A DNA stretch of 64,000 nt from Sediminibacterium ginsengisoli (GTDB lineage: Bacteria; Bacteroidota; Bacteroidia; Chitinophagales; Chitinophagaceae). Shown here in pieces: positions 1 through 11,218 of this stretch. A program made the translations under genes and the position numbers. Under the pieces are notes generated by a model. That model ran no database searches and was not told the DNA's origin. It worked only from the letters and a program-made list of their open reading frames with translations. Where the stretch lies: NCBI GenBank assembly GCA_945865545.1, contig CAMBEQ010000006.1, positions 19,007-83,006 on the forward strand, in the 5' to 3' direction. Positions within the stretch are counted from its first letter, which is position 1; each line of letters opens with the position of its first letter.

Positions 1-1004
1 CAAAAGCAAAAGCATTCGCGGAACAATGGGGTTATGAAAGTTTTGAAACCGATTGGAGAAAATTAATAGCACGTCCCGATATTGATGCAGTAGATATTTG
101 CACACCCAATGATACGCATGCTGAAATTGCTATTGCAGCAGCTGCAGCAGGAAAAATGATTCTTTGTGAAAAACCATTAGCAAGAGATTTAGCAGAATCA
201 CAAGGCATGGTAGATGCTATTGAAAAAGCGGGGGTTAAAAATACGGTATGGTATAATTATCGTCGCTTGCCAGCAGTGACTTTGGCCAAAGAAATTATTG
301 ATTCAGGAAAATTGGGAAAAATATTTCATTACCGTGCTAATTTTTTACAAGACTGGACCATCAATGAAAACTTACCACAAGGAGGAGAAGGGCTTTGGCG
401 CATGGATGCAGCCGTAGCTGGATCAGGGGTACTGGGGGATTTACTATCTCATTGTATTGATACGGCGATGTGGTTAAACGGCGGTATCAAAGATGTGTCT
501 GCTATGACAGAAACTTTTGTGAAAGAGCGTATGCATCAATTATCAGGGAAAGTGGAAGCTGTAAAAATTGATGACGCTTGTTCTTTTTTATGTCATTTTA
601 ATAATGGTTCATTGGGTTTGTTTGAATCTACAAGATATGCACGCGGCCACAAAGCTTTATACACTTTTGAAATAAATGGTGCCAATGCTTCTATTCGTTG
701 GGATTTACACGATTTAAATAAATTAGAGTTGTATGATAATGCAGATGAGTCAAAATTAAAAGGGTGGAGAACTATACATATTACCGATGGAGATCATCCT
801 TACATGGATAAGTGGTGGGTACCTGGATTGAGTATTGGGTATGAACATTCTTTTGTACATCAAGTGGCAGATTTTTTAAAGAGCATAGAAACAGGAGCGC
901 CATGTTCTCCTACTTTTAAAGAAGCATTAGATACACAAAAAGTTTGTCAAGCAGTGGCCGAATCAGCTGCTACACGCAGTTGGAAAGATTGTGGGGTATT
1001 ATAA
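1..1004 (+). CDS. Gfo/Idh/MocA family oxidoreductase, 5' truncated by window edge
   Basis: The reading frame of the 156..1004 ORF stays open to base 3 ([59 protein letters not shown]). The [11 protein letters not shown] and CEKPLA motifs are typical of the family. Confidence 0.9.
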   Translation, partial: KAKAFAEQWGYESFETDWRKLIARPDIDAVDICTPNDTHAEIAIAAAAAGKMILCEKPLARDLAESQGMVDAIEKAGVKNTVWYNYRRLPAVTLAKEIIDSGKLGKIFHYRANFLQDWTINENLPQGGEGLWRMDAAVAGSGVLGDLLSHCIDTAMWLNGGIKDVSAMTETFVKERMHQLSGKVEAVKIDDACSFLCHFNNGSLGLFESTRYARGHKALYTFEINGANASIRWDLHDLNKLELYDNADESKLKGWRTIHITDGDHPYMDKWWVPGLSIGYEHSFVHQVADFLKSIETGAPCSPTFKEALDTQKVCQAVAESAATRSWKDCGVL

Positions 1005-1041
1005 ATAAATATTTTGTAGATAAAAATTAATTAAAAATTGT

Positions 1042-1746
1042 ATGAACCAAAAATTGTATTTCCGTTTTGCCCTTGCTTTAATTATTCTAAGTAATGTATT
1101 AATAGCAGAAGCGCAACAAACAGGTCAGTTTATTAAAATGTTTGATGGCAAGTCTATGAAGGGTTGGGAGGCAGATACTACTTTTTGGAAAGTGAAGGAC
1201 AATAGTTTTGTAGGAGAAGTAACAGCGAAAACGCCTATTAAAACAAATACTTTTTTAATTTGGAGAGGCGGCCTTCCAGCTAATTTTGAATTTAAAGCAA
1301 AATATAAAATTAGTCCCGAAGGAAATAGTGGAATAAATTATAGGAGTGAAGAATTACCAGATATTAAATATGCTTTAAAAGGATATCAAGCGGATATAGA
1401 TGGCGGCAATGTGTATTCTGGACAAAATTATGAAGAACGTGGTCGAGGATTTTTAGCCAAGCGTGGCGAAATTGCTTTATTAAAAACAGATAAGGAACCT
1501 ACTATAACGGGTTCCGTGGGCAATTCAGATGCCTTAAAAAGAAATATCAAAGAAGGCGATTGGAATGAGATACATATAATAGTGAATAATAATCGCATGA
1601 AACATTATATCAATGGAGTATTGATGAGTGATGTGACCGATGAGGATTTAGTTAAGCGTAAAATGAAAGGCCTATTAGGTTTACAAGTTCATGTAATGGC
1701 AACGATGAAAGTGGAATACCGCGACCTATATATAAAGCAGCTTTAA
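1042..1746 (+). CDS. DUF1080 (3-keto-disaccharide hydrolase-like) secreted protein
   Basis: Signal peptide, then FIKMFDGKSMKGWEAD...WKVKDNSFVGE and GNSGINYRS, typical of DUF1080. Confidence 0.85.
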   Translation: MNQKLYFRFALALIILSNVLIAEAQQTGQFIKMFDGKSMKGWEADTTFWKVKDNSFVGEVTAKTPIKTNTFLIWRGGLPANFEFKAKYKISPEGNSGINYRSEELPDIKYALKGYQADIDGGNVYSGQNYEERGRGFLAKRGEIALLKTDKEPTITGSVGNSDALKRNIKEGDWNEIHIIVNNNRMKHYINGVLMSDVTDEDLVKRKMKGLLGLQVHVMATMKVEYRDLYIKQL

Positions 1747-1968
1747 GCAGCACAAAAGCTTACTTCTAAGTCTCATCTATCAAAAAGGGGGGAATTGCTC
1801 AATTTTTTTGAATACCTAGTACAATTTTAAGTAATTGATTTTCAATCATTTAATAGATAATTAGTAAAAAACTAATCAAATTAGCAAAAAAATACTAAAT
1901 ATTTTAGTTTATTAACAATTTATCCCTATCTTCACATAAATATTAAAGAAAACATAAAACGACTAACC

Positions 1969-2985
1969 ATGAGTAACCCAAACGTAGAAAAACTAAAAGC
2001 ATTAAAATTAACCATTGACAAAATTGACAAAGATTATGGCAAAGGAAGTGTGATGATGATGAATGAAAGAAGTCAAGAACCTCAAGAAGTAATATCAACA
2101 GGATCCATTGGATTAGATACCGCACTTGGAATTGGCGGTTTGCCAAAAGGAAGAATTGTAGAAATATATGGACCAGAGTCTTCTGGTAAAACAACAGTAG
2201 CCATTCATGTTATTGCAGAAGCACAAAAAAAAGGTGGTATGTGTGCTATCATAGATGCAGAACATGCTTTTGATAGTGCCTATGCAAAAAAATTAGGAGT
2301 GGATGTAGATAATTTATTAGTATCCCAACCAGATTATGGCGAACAAGCATTAGAAATTGCAGATAGATTAATTTTATCAGGGGCAATAGATGTATTGGTC
2401 ATAGATTCAGTGGCAGCATTGGTTCCAAAGAGCGAGCTAGAAGGTGAAATGGGTGATAGTAAAATGGGATTACATGCAAGATTAATGAGTCAAGCATTAA
2501 GAAAATTAACGGCTACTATTAATAAAACAAATACCATTTGTATTTTCATTAATCAACTAAGAGAAAAAATTGGAATCGTATTTGGTAATCCAGAAACTAC
2601 TACAGGAGGAAATGCCTTAAAGTTTTATGCTTCCGTAAGATTAGATATTAGAAGAATGGCACAAAGTAAAGATGGTGATGAAGCAATAGGAAATAGAGTT
2701 AAAGTAAAAGTGGTTAAAAATAAGGTAGCGCCGCCTTTTAGAGCAGCAGAGTTTGAAATTATTTTTGGAGAAGGCATTAGTAAAATTGGAGAAATAATTG
2801 ATATGGGCGTGGAATTAGAGATTATTCAAAAAAGCGGAAGCTGGTTTAGTTATGATAGCAACAAACTAGGACAAGGTCGCGACTCAGTTAAAACCATATT
2901 ACACGATAATCCAGAGATGGCCAATGAAATAGAAGCAAAAATTAGGGCCAAAATTGCTTTAAAAGCAGAAGAAGCCGCTAAGTAA
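1969..2985 (+). CDS. recA: Recombinase RecA
   Basis: GPESSGKTT Walker [56 protein letters not shown]. Confidence 0.99.
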   Translation: MSNPNVEKLKALKLTIDKIDKDYGKGSVMMMNERSQEPQEVISTGSIGLDTALGIGGLPKGRIVEIYGPESSGKTTVAIHVIAEAQKKGGMCAIIDAEHAFDSAYAKKLGVDVDNLLVSQPDYGEQALEIADRLILSGAIDVLVIDSVAALVPKSELEGEMGDSKMGLHARLMSQALRKLTATINKTNTICIFINQLREKIGIVFGNPETTTGGNALKFYASVRLDIRRMAQSKDGDEAIGNRVKVKVVKNKVAPPFRAAEFEIIFGEGISKIGEIIDMGVELEIIQKSGSWFSYDSNKLGQGRDSVKTILHDNPEMANEIEAKIRAKIALKAEEAAK

Positions 2986-3031
2986 TAATTATAGATCAGC
3001 GAAATATTTGTTTTTTAGGGTTAGTTAGTAT

Positions 3032-3064
3032 AAACCGCATCATTTATGGTGCGGTTTTTTTATA
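3032..3064 (+). terminator. Intrinsic terminator downstream of recA
   Basis: aaaccgcatca-ttta-tggtgcggttt hairpin (one G-T wobble) followed by a T run. Confidence 0.85.
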
Positions 3065-3080
3065 TTTATAAAAAAATAAA

Positions 3081-3953
3081 TTGCTTTATTTATTTAAACA
3101 AATACTTCGAGCTGCACTTTGGATTTTCTGTGCAGAAATTAATATAAAAAATAAGGCTTTATTAAATCAAAAAGGCCCTTTATTAATAATAGCTAATCAT
3201 CCGAACTCTTTTCTAGATGCGGTTATAATAGGATCCAACTACAATAGAAGAATACATTTTCTGGCAAGAGGAGATGTCTTTACAAAAAGACACCATCGTT
3301 TTTTATTAGGATTATTAAATATGATTCCTGTATATAGAATAAGAGAAGGAAAAGAATTCTTACATCTTAATGACTACGCTTTTGAAAAATCAGTAGCGCT
3401 ATTAAAAAAAGAAGAAGCAGTATTAATTTTTATAGAAGGCACTTGTGTCAATAAAAATGAATTACAACCGTTTAAAAAAGGAACTGCAAGAATTCTAGAA
3501 ACAGCGCAGTCGATGGGGGTTAACCCAACCATTCTTTTGGCTGGCCTTTATTATAATAATTTTAGAGGAATTGGAAAACGCGTAAACCTTTGTTTAGAGG
3601 AATTTAAAAATCCACCTAACATCACTTGTTCAAAAGATAGGGTGGTTTTTAATAGTCTTGTTTTTACTGCATTAGAAAAATTAATATTACCAATTACGCG
3701 TCCTGTGATTTACAACAAAAATTTATTTTATTATATTCATCTAAAATATTATAAAATAATAGAAAAGAGGGTTAGTAAGGCAACCCAAGGAACTGTATTT
3801 TATGATTCAGTTTTCTTTAGCGCATTACTTTTTACCTACCCCCTATTTTTACTATTAATTTTTGGTCTTCTTATGCTTTTAAAAATACCACAACCAATTA
3901 TTTTTATTACCTTGTTGTGTATTCCAATATTTGGAAAACGAACTATAGCATAA
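3081..3953 (+). CDS. 1-acyl-sn-glycerol-3-phosphate acyltransferase (PlsC-like); TTG start
   Basis: NHPNSFLDAV (HxxxxD) and FIEGTCVN acyltransferase motifs. Confidence 0.8.
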   Translation: MLYLFKQILRAALWIFCAEINIKNKALLNQKGPLLIIANHPNSFLDAVIIGSNYNRRIHFLARGDVFTKRHHRFLLGLLNMIPVYRIREGKEFLHLNDYAFEKSVALLKKEEAVLIFIEGTCVNKNELQPFKKGTARILETAQSMGVNPTILLAGLYYNNFRGIGKRVNLCLEEFKNPPNITCSKDRVVFNSLVFTALEKLILPITRPVIYNKNLFYYIHLKYYKIIEKRVSKATQGTVFYDSVFFSALLFTYPLFLLLIFGLLMLLKIPQPIIFITLLCIPIFGKRTIA

Positions 3954-3963
3954 AATAAAAAAA

Positions 3964-4422
3964 ATGAGAAACAATAATATTAGAAAACTAGAAAAAAGAA
4001 AAAAAATCGCCCTCATTGCCCATGATAATAAAAAAAAGGATCTAATTGAATGGGCAATTTATAATAAAGTAGCCCTTGCTAAGCATAGCTTGGTGGCTAC
4101 AGGAACTACTGGAAAATTAATTGAAGAAGCACTGGATCAGCCAGTTAAAAAATTATTAAGTGGTCCTCTTGGCGGTGATCAGCAAATAGGCGCAATGATT
4201 GCTACTGGAGACATTGATGTCATATTTTTCTTTTTTGATCCTATGGAAGCACAGCCACATGACAGTGATGTAAAAGCTTTATTAAGATTAGCCGTTGCTT
4301 GGAATTTACCCATGGCCTGTGATAGAACCACAGCCGATTTTTTAATGACTTCTCGATTTATGCAAGAAGTGTATGAATATGAACTTCCTAATTATACCCA
4401 TTATTTAAATAGAAATATTTAA
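3964..4422 (+). CDS. mgsA: Methylglyoxal synthase
   Basis: IALIAHDNKKKDLIEWA, TGTTG, LSGPLGGDQQIGA, FFFDPMEAQPHDSDVKALLRLA. Confidence 0.97.
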   Translation: MRNNNIRKLEKRKKIALIAHDNKKKDLIEWAIYNKVALAKHSLVATGTTGKLIEEALDQPVKKLLSGPLGGDQQIGAMIATGDIDVIFFFFDPMEAQPHDSDVKALLRLAVAWNLPMACDRTTADFLMTSRFMQEVYEYELPNYTHYLNRNI

Positions 4423-4444
4423 GCTCACTTAAAATTAAAATAGT

Positions 4445-6661
4445 ATGAAAAAGCAATCAATTTTATTTTGTTCTGCATTGGTTTTACTTATCGTAGGAAC
4501 TACTTATACAAGCAATGCACAAAATACATTGTTAGGGTTTAAAAATGTAGATAAAGAAAATAAAATAGAAAAAGATTTTGATGCACAGCTTAGTGCAAAA
4601 AGAGTGGGTGAAAATATAAAACTTTTATCATCTGTTCCACACCATATCGGATCCATAGGGGGCAAATTTGTAGCGGAACAAATTGCTAAAACATTTAGAG
4701 AAAATGGTTGGGATACAAAAATAGAAACCTACCAAGTTTTATTTCCAACACCCATTACTAGATTATTAGAAATGAAGGGCAGCACTAATTACAAAGCCCA
4801 ATTAAAAGAGTATGCTGTAAAAGAAGATGCCACTTCTAATCAAGCAGACCAACTACCCACCTATAATTGTTGGAGTGCCGATGGAGATGTAAATGCACAG
4901 CTTGTATTTGTAAATTATGGTTTGCCAGAAGATTATGAAACACTTGCTAAATATGGGATTGATGTAAAAGGAAAAATAGTTATTGCAAAGTATGGTCGTA
5001 GTTGGAGAGGGATTAAACCAAAAGTGGCACAAGAACACGGAGCCATTGGCTGTTTAATTTATTCAGATCCCATGGATGATGGTTATACAGCAGGAGATAC
5101 TTATCCAACAGGAGCGTATAAAAATGATCAAACTGTTCAAAGAGGTTCGATTATGGATATGGTTGTTTATCCGGGCGATCCAACTACGCCTAATATTGGT
5201 TCTATAGAAGGAGTCAATCGAGTAGACCATACCGAAGCACAAAATTTATTAAAGATTCCAGTTCTACCAATAAGCTATGGAGATGCAACTCCCCTATTAA
5301 AAGATATGGCAGGTCCTGTCGCACCAAAAGAATGGGCGGGTTCACTCCCTTTCACTTATCATATTGGACCTAGTAAATCTACCGTTCATTTGAAGGTTGC
5401 TTTTGATTGGAAAATTCGCCCTGCATTAAATGTTATTGCTACTATTAAAGGTTCAGAATATCCCGATCAGTGGGTCATTAGAGGAAACCATCATGATGGA
5501 TGGGTGAATGGGGCTTCAGATCCTATAAGTGGTATGGCTTCTGAATTAGAAGAGGCTATTGCTATTGGTGGTTTGTTAAAACAAGGCTGGCGTCCAAAAA
5601 GAACATTGGTTTATTGTGCTTGGGATGGTGAAGAACCTGGATTGTTAGGTTCTACGGAGTGGGTAGAAAACCATGCAGCCGAGTTACAATTAAAAGCGGT
5701 GGCTTATATTAATTCAGATGGAAATGGTCGTGGGTTTATGGGCGCAGAGGGTTCTCATGCTTTTGCACCTATGATTACAGAAATTAGCAAAGACGTAATC
5801 GATCCTCAAACGGGTGTTTCTGTTTTTGAAAGATCAAAAGCAAAAAGAGCAACTAGCGCGTCATCAAGTAAAGCAAAAAAAGAAGCCTTTGAGTCAACAG
5901 CTTATCCACTTGGCGCCTTGGGTGCAGGCTCAGACTATTCTTCTTTTATTCAACATCTTGGCGTGCCATCTTTAAATATTGGTTATGGTGGTGAAAATGA
6001 TGGCGGTGAATACCATTCTATTTATGATTCTTATGATAACTATATTAGATTTAAAGATCCTGGTTTTGAATATGGTGTAGCGCTAGCTAAAACGACCGGT
6101 CGTGTTGCTTTGCGTTTAGCAGAAGCCGATGTTTTACCTTTTGATTTTAGAAATTTACATACTACTATTAAAGGCTACGTCAATGAGTTAATATCCAATG
6201 TGGATCAAATGCGAGAAAAAGCAAAAGTAGAAAATGAACTTATTGCAAAGAAAGCCTACCTAATTGCAGCCGATCCAAAAGAAGGCTTAAAAACGCCTAC
6301 TGCAGAAGTAGAAGTTCCGTTTATTGATTTCTCTTTAATTTTAAATGCATTATCAAAACTTGAAAAGGCAGCTGCACATATTGAACAATCCAAAACAAGT
6401 GCGGATGTAAATAAAATAACAAATTTAAATGCTAAAATCTTTGCAGCAGAACAGCAGCTTTTAACCACTACAGGACTTCCTCGTAGACCTTGGTTTAAAC
6501 ACAGCATTTACGCACCAGGATTTTATACTGGCTATGGTGTAAAAACCGTTCCAGGAGTTAGAGAAGCCATTGAACAAAAAGATTGGAAAGAAACCAATGA
6601 ACAAATTATAGAAGTTTCTAAAGCAATAGATAGACTTTCCGCCTATTTAGATGCCTTATAG
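4445..6661 (+). CDS. M28 family metallopeptidase (PSMA-like, PA plus M28 plus dimerisation domains)
   Basis: Signal peptide; RGNHHDGWVNGASDP, AWDGEEPGLLGSTEWVE, YGGENDGGEYHSIYDSYD. Confidence 0.93.
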   Translation: MKKQSILFCSALVLLIVGTTYTSNAQNTLLGFKNVDKENKIEKDFDAQLSAKRVGENIKLLSSVPHHIGSIGGKFVAEQIAKTFRENGWDTKIETYQVLFPTPITRLLEMKGSTNYKAQLKEYAVKEDATSNQADQLPTYNCWSADGDVNAQLVFVNYGLPEDYETLAKYGIDVKGKIVIAKYGRSWRGIKPKVAQEHGAIGCLIYSDPMDDGYTAGDTYPTGAYKNDQTVQRGSIMDMVVYPGDPTTPNIGSIEGVNRVDHTEAQNLLKIPVLPISYGDATPLLKDMAGPVAPKEWAGSLPFTYHIGPSKSTVHLKVAFDWKIRPALNVIATIKGSEYPDQWVIRGNHHDGWVNGASDPISGMASELEEAIAIGGLLKQGWRPKRTLVYCAWDGEEPGLLGSTEWVENHAAELQLKAVAYINSDGNGRGFMGAEGSHAFAPMITEISKDVIDPQTGVSVFERSKAKRATSASSSKAKKEAFESTAYPLGALGAGSDYSSFIQHLGVPSLNIGYGGENDGGEYHSIYDSYDNYIRFKDPGFEYGVALAKTTGRVALRLAEADVLPFDFRNLHTTIKGYVNELISNVDQMREKAKVENELIAKKAYLIAADPKEGLKTPTAEVEVPFIDFSLILNALSKLEKAAAHIEQSKTSADVNKITNLNAKIFAAEQQLLTTTGLPRRPWFKHSIYAPGFYTGYGVKTVPGVREAIEQKDWKETNEQIIEVSKAIDRLSAYLDAL

Positions 6662-6670
6662 GATGTAAAT

Positions 6671-8713
6671 TTGCCAATGCCCTTTCAACTACAATCCACC
6701 TATACCCCTTCGGGCGATCAACCCTCGGCCATTAAACAACTTACCGAAGGGGTATTGGATGGGGAGCGCTATCAAACATTATTGGGGGTTACGGGTAGTG
6801 GTAAAACTTTTACCATTGCCAATCTCATTCAACATATTCAGCGACCCACTTTGGTGCTGACACATAATAAAACATTGGTGGCGCAATTGTATGGCGAGTT
6901 TAAACAATTTTTTCCCAACAATGCAGTAGGCTATTTTGTTTCTTATTACGATTATTATCAACCCGAAGCCTATTTACCCACATCTGGGGTTTACATTGAA
7001 AAAGATTTAAGTATTAATGAAGAGCTAGACAAGTTAAGGTTACAAGCCACTGCACAATTATTAAGTGGTCGTAGAGATATTATTATTGTTGCAAGTGTAA
7101 GTTGTATTTATGGAATGGGCAATCCAACAGAATATGAAAAAGGAATTATAAGAATTCAAAAAGGAATGGTAATAGCAAGACAAGCTTTTTTACATGCGCT
7201 CGTCAATAGTTTATATCACCGAACCGTTACCGAATTTGATAGAGGCTCATTTAGAGTTAATGGAGATACCGTAGATATTAGACTTCCCTATGTAGACTAT
7301 GGATATCGAATTACATTTTTTGGAGACGAAATAGAATCTATAGAAAGTTTAGAAATAGAAAGTGGAAAAAGGATTGAAGAAATGGAAAATGCAGCCATTT
7401 TTCCTGCTAATTTATATTTGGCGCCCAAAGAAATGGTTCAAGAAATTATTGCTGAAATACAAGATGAAATGCGTGCCCAGGTAGAGTATTTTAAAAGTAC
7501 TGGAAAACACTTAGAAGCACAAAGATTAAAAGAAAGAGTAGAATATGATATTGAAATGATTCGTGAGTTAGGCTACTGTACAGGCATTGAAAATTATTCT
7601 CGATTTTTTGATAGACGCATTCCAGGTACGAGACCCTTTTGTTTATTGGATTATTTTCCAAAAGATTTTTTATGCGTAGTAGACGAAAGCCACGTGACTA
7701 TTCCACAAATTTCAGGAATGTATGGAGGCGATAGAAGTAGAAAAATGAATTTGGTAGAATATGGTTTTAGATTACCTAGCGCCATGGACAATCGACCACT
7801 CAATTTTAATGAATTTGAAAATATCATAGGGCAATCTATTTTCGTAAGTGCTACACCTGGTGAATATGAATTAGAAAAAACAGGTGGTTTAATTATAGAA
7901 CAAGTGGTTCGCCCTACTGGTTTATTGGACCCGCCGATAGAAGTAAGGCCCACAAAAAATCAAATAGATAATTTATTAGAAGAAATTGCCATGCAGGTAG
8001 AAAAGGGGGACCGTGTTTTGGTGACCACCTTAACCAAAAAGATGGCTGAAGAAATGGATCGTTATTTAAGTCGCATTCAGATTAAGTCAAAATACATACA
8101 TAGTGATATTGACGCATTAGAAAGAGTAGAAATTTTAAGAGAGCTAAGATTGGGTATTATAGATGTTTTAGTAGGGGTCAATCTATTAAGAGAGGGACTT
8201 GATTTACCAGAGGTTTCCTTGGTAGTGGTATTGGACGCGGATAAAGAAGGATTTTTAAGAAATGAAAAATCTCTAACACAAACAGCTGGAAGAGCTGCTA
8301 GAAACGTAGATGGTCGGGTTATTTTTTATGCAGATCAAATCACGAAAAGCATGCAAAGAACTATAGATGAAACCAATAGAAGAAGAGATAAGCAAATAAA
8401 ATACAATGTAGAACACCATATCACTCCTACTACCATCGTAAAGAGTATCCAACAAGTGATGGCTCAATCGGCGGTATTAGATATTAAAGGGTATACGCTC
8501 AATAATATCAATATTAGAACTACAGATAATTTGAATATGGCGGCAGAGGCTGAAAATAGCTATACCACTATTCCACAAATAGAAAAAGCGATTAGTCAAA
8601 CTAAAAAACAAATGGATAAATTTGCTAAAGCCTTAGATTTTATGGAAGCGGCAAAACTAAGAGATGAAATGTATAGGTTAGAAACCCAACTTCAACAAAT
8701 GAAAAACTCATAA
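6671..8713 (+). CDS. uvrB: Excinuclease ABC subunit UvrB
   Basis: LLGVTGSGKTFTIAN, SYYDYYQPEAYLP, GVNLLREGLDLPEVSLV, C-terminal UVR motif. Confidence 0.99.
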   Translation: MPMPFQLQSTYTPSGDQPSAIKQLTEGVLDGERYQTLLGVTGSGKTFTIANLIQHIQRPTLVLTHNKTLVAQLYGEFKQFFPNNAVGYFVSYYDYYQPEAYLPTSGVYIEKDLSINEELDKLRLQATAQLLSGRRDIIIVASVSCIYGMGNPTEYEKGIIRIQKGMVIARQAFLHALVNSLYHRTVTEFDRGSFRVNGDTVDIRLPYVDYGYRITFFGDEIESIESLEIESGKRIEEMENAAIFPANLYLAPKEMVQEIIAEIQDEMRAQVEYFKSTGKHLEAQRLKERVEYDIEMIRELGYCTGIENYSRFFDRRIPGTRPFCLLDYFPKDFLCVVDESHVTIPQISGMYGGDRSRKMNLVEYGFRLPSAMDNRPLNFNEFENIIGQSIFVSATPGEYELEKTGGLIIEQVVRPTGLLDPPIEVRPTKNQIDNLLEEIAMQVEKGDRVLVTTLTKKMAEEMDRYLSRIQIKSKYIHSDIDALERVEILRELRLGIIDVLVGVNLLREGLDLPEVSLVVVLDADKEGFLRNEKSLTQTAGRAARNVDGRVIFYADQITKSMQRTIDETNRRRDKQIKYNVEHHITPTTIVKSIQQVMAQSAVLDIKGYTLNNINIRTTDNLNMAAEAENSYTTIPQIEKAISQTKKQMDKFAKALDFMEAAKLRDEMYRLETQLQQMKNS

Positions 8714-8725
8714 TTTATACAAATC

Positions 8726-9358
8726 ATGCAAGCTTTTCTAGAATCTATATACAATGGCCTACTTCAAACCACTTGGTTAGAATTAATTGCTGTTTTTTCT
8801 GGAATTATTTCGGTGTGGTATAGTCGTAAAGAAAATATATTAGTCTATCCTACCGGCTTACTCAATACAACCATTTATATTTATATTAGTTTACAGGGAC
8901 ACTTAATTGGTGAGGCAAGCGTTAATGTTTATTATACCCTGATGAGCCTATATGGATGGTATTTATGGACTAGGGTAGATCCAGATAAACATACCATTAT
9001 TTTACACATCACAAAAAGCTCATTAAATGATTGGCGAAACCAATTGCTATTTTTTGCAGGATTCTATTTAGTCATCTATTTTTCACTGGTATTTTTAAAA
9101 AAAGAATTTGCACCAGAAGCCATTCCTTGGGCTGACGCTTTAGCCAGCGCATCCGCTTATACAGCGATGTGGTTAATGGCAAAGAAAAAAGTGGAAAGTT
9201 GGTTTTGGTGGATAGTTACGAATATAGCATCGATACCTTTATATTTTATAAAGGGTTATGCATTTACAAGTGTACAATTTATTATTTTGTTAATTTTAGC
9301 CATCGCCGGATGGAAGTCTTGGCTAGATAAAGTAAACGCAAAGCACAATAATGAATAA
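8726..9358 (+). CDS. pnuC: Nicotinamide riboside transporter PnuC
   Basis: GIISVWYSRKENILVYPTGLLNTTIYIYI and SLYGWYLW; overlaps a NadR-like kinase gene. Confidence 0.93.
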   Translation: MQAFLESIYNGLLQTTWLELIAVFSGIISVWYSRKENILVYPTGLLNTTIYIYISLQGHLIGEASVNVYYTLMSLYGWYLWTRVDPDKHTIILHITKSSLNDWRNQLLFFAGFYLVIYFSLVFLKKEFAPEAIPWADALASASAYTAMWLMAKKKVESWFWWIVTNIASIPLYFIKGYAFTSVQFIILLILAIAGWKSWLDKVNAKHNNE

Positions 9359-9899
9359 ACAATCAGCAATCAAAAAAATAGTAGTGCTAGGCCCGGAGTC
9401 TACTGGAAAGTCAACCCTCTGTGCGCAGTTGGCTAAACACTATGATACTATTTATTGTGAAGAGTATGCTCGCACCTACTTATCCAAGGAAGGCACAAAA
9501 TATACTTATGAGAATTTATTAAAGATAGCTCATGGTCAGCTTCAACTAGAAGAAGAAGCTATCAAAAAAGTACAGGTGTCGGCCAAGAATAAATTAATTA
9601 TAGACACCGATATGTATGTAATGAAGGTTTGGTGTGAATATGTTTTTAACAATTGCCATCCATTTATATTAGAACAAATTAATCATAGACAATATGATTT
9701 TTATTTACTTTGTAATATAGACCTACCATGGACCGCAGATGAAATGAGAGAATACCCAGATGAAAAACCAAGACAAGAATTATTTTCTATCTATAAAGAT
9801 ATTTTGATCAATCAAAATACACCCTGGGGCATCGTTGAAGGGATAGGCGAGACGAGAATTAAAAATGCCATTCAATTAATTGATACAGCTTTTTCTTAA
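9351..9899 (+). CDS. NadR-like ATP-binding protein / nicotinamide riboside kinase
   Basis: VVLGPESTGKSTLCAQLAKHY and EEYARTYL; partner of pnuC with 8-nt gene overlap. Confidence 0.88.
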   Translation: MNKQSAIKKIVVLGPESTGKSTLCAQLAKHYDTIYCEEYARTYLSKEGTKYTYENLLKIAHGQLQLEEEAIKKVQVSAKNKLIIDTDMYVMKVWCEYVFNNCHPFILEQINHRQYDFYLLCNIDLPWTADEMREYPDEKPRQELFSIYKDILINQNTPWGIVEGIGETRIKNAIQLIDTAFS

Positions 9900-10594
9900 T
9901 TTTTTAACAAAGCAATAATATCCTCATCTGATGCTAGGTTATTCATTTCTCTTAAAATTTGAGGATAGCGCCATGCTACTCTGCGGGTTAAAGGCCTAGC
10001 TGTAAATTTTTTAGGATTAGGGAAACCCGCTACGATCATGGCGGCTTGTTCGCGTGTTAAGTTTTTTGCATGTTTATGGAAATAATATTGTGCGGCAGCT
10101 TCAATACCAAAACAACCAGGTCCCGTTTCAATCACGTTTAAATACACTTCTAAAATTCTTTTTTTACCCCATATCCATTCAATTAGAAACGTAAAGTAAA
10201 TCTCAGGTAATTTTCTAATATATCTTCCTATCCCAGACCCCTGCCATAAAAAAACATTTTTAGCTACTTGCTGGGTAATGGTGCTGGCACCTCCGCCAAT
10301 GGGAATTTTTGATTTCTTTGATTTCTTTTTAGGGTGTAAGCTTTTTTCAATAGCGTCCCAATCAAAACCCATATGATCTGTAAAAGATTGATCCTCACTT
10401 GCAATGACCGCCAATTTTATATTATAGGACATATCCTTCCAAGTAATATAGTCTCTTTTTAAACCTAAGCCAAAGGAATTGGTTATTTGTGTAATGGTAA
10501 TGGGCGGTTCAATAAATTTTGTAATGAACACATATACAATAGAACTAAGAAACAAATATAAAATTACACGTTGTATTTTTTTTAGCACAAACAA
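9896..10594 (-). CDS. mtgA: Monofunctional biosynthetic peptidoglycan transglycosylase
   Basis: ASEDQSFTDHMGFDWDAIE, GGASTITQQVAKNVFLW, EVYLNVIETGPGCFGIEAAAQYYF (GT51). Confidence 0.96.
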   Translation of the reverse strand: MFVLKKIQRVILYLFLSSIVYVFITKFIEPPITITQITNSFGLGLKRDYITWKDMSYNIKLAVIASEDQSFTDHMGFDWDAIEKSLHPKKKSKKSKIPIGGGASTITQQVAKNVFLWQGSGIGRYIRKLPEIYFTFLIEWIWGKKRILEVYLNVIETGPGCFGIEAAAQYYFHKHAKNLTREQAAMIVAGFPNPKKFTARPLTRRVAWRYPQILREMNNLASDEDIIALLKN

Positions 10595-10598
10595 TAAT

Positions 10599-11165
10599 TT
10601 ATAATATTTCTACAGTAAATCTTTTTCCGATGAGTCTATAATTTGGGTTGGCTTTTTGTATGAAAACACCGCCAGCCCAAGCTAAAACACCCCCTATTAG
10701 TTTTGGAAGATTATCTTTTGCGAAAACTGGATCTTTATTAGATACTGTATTAATAATATTAAGTCCTACATAGCCTATGCCACCAGTTATTAAAAAAGCT
10801 CCATTTGTAAAAACACTATTGTAATAACCTTTTTGTTTAGGAAATGCAATCATCTCATGAATATGAAAAGCTAGTTTTCCAAGTTGTAAAGTATCTTGAC
10901 CATACGTACCAAACATGGATATGGTGGATTGTAAAGCATACTGATTAATTTGAACGGAGTCATTTCTTATCCAATCAATGTATCCCGTTAGCCATTGTTT
11001 ATTACTAAATTCAAAATTAATATGATCACCTACAGTATAAGAATTTACTACTACTCCCTTGTCTTTAAATAATAAAATTTGATTTCCATTTAATTCAGAT
11101 TGTGCCTCTATTTTGCTCAAGAAATAAAGACCTAAGAATAATGATAAAAGTAATTTTAATTTCAC
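10599..11165 (-). CDS. Hypothetical secreted protein
   Basis: 188-aa ORF with signal peptide, in an operon-like run with neighbours; no motif recognised. Confidence 0.65.
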   Translation of the reverse strand: MKLKLLLSLFLGLYFLSKIEAQSELNGNQILLFKDKGVVVNSYTVGDHINFEFSNKQWLTGYIDWIRNDSVQINQYALQSTISMFGTYGQDTLQLGKLAFHIHEMIAFPKQKGYYNSVFTNGAFLITGGIGYVGLNIINTVSNKDPVFAKDNLPKLIGGVLAWAGGVFIQKANPNYRLIGKRFTVEIL

Positions 11166-11218
11166 TTAAGCAATTTACGTTTTTATGTTTATATAATGAT
11201 AGTTCATTTTTTACTTGC

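Noticed and set aside
1943-2194. 83-aa minus-strand ORF
   Set aside because: Lies antisense to recA, low-complexity translation, no recognisable motif; a shadow ORF.
7651-7953. 100-aa minus-strand ORF inside uvrB
   Set aside because: Antisense to conserved uvrB coding sequence; no independent support.
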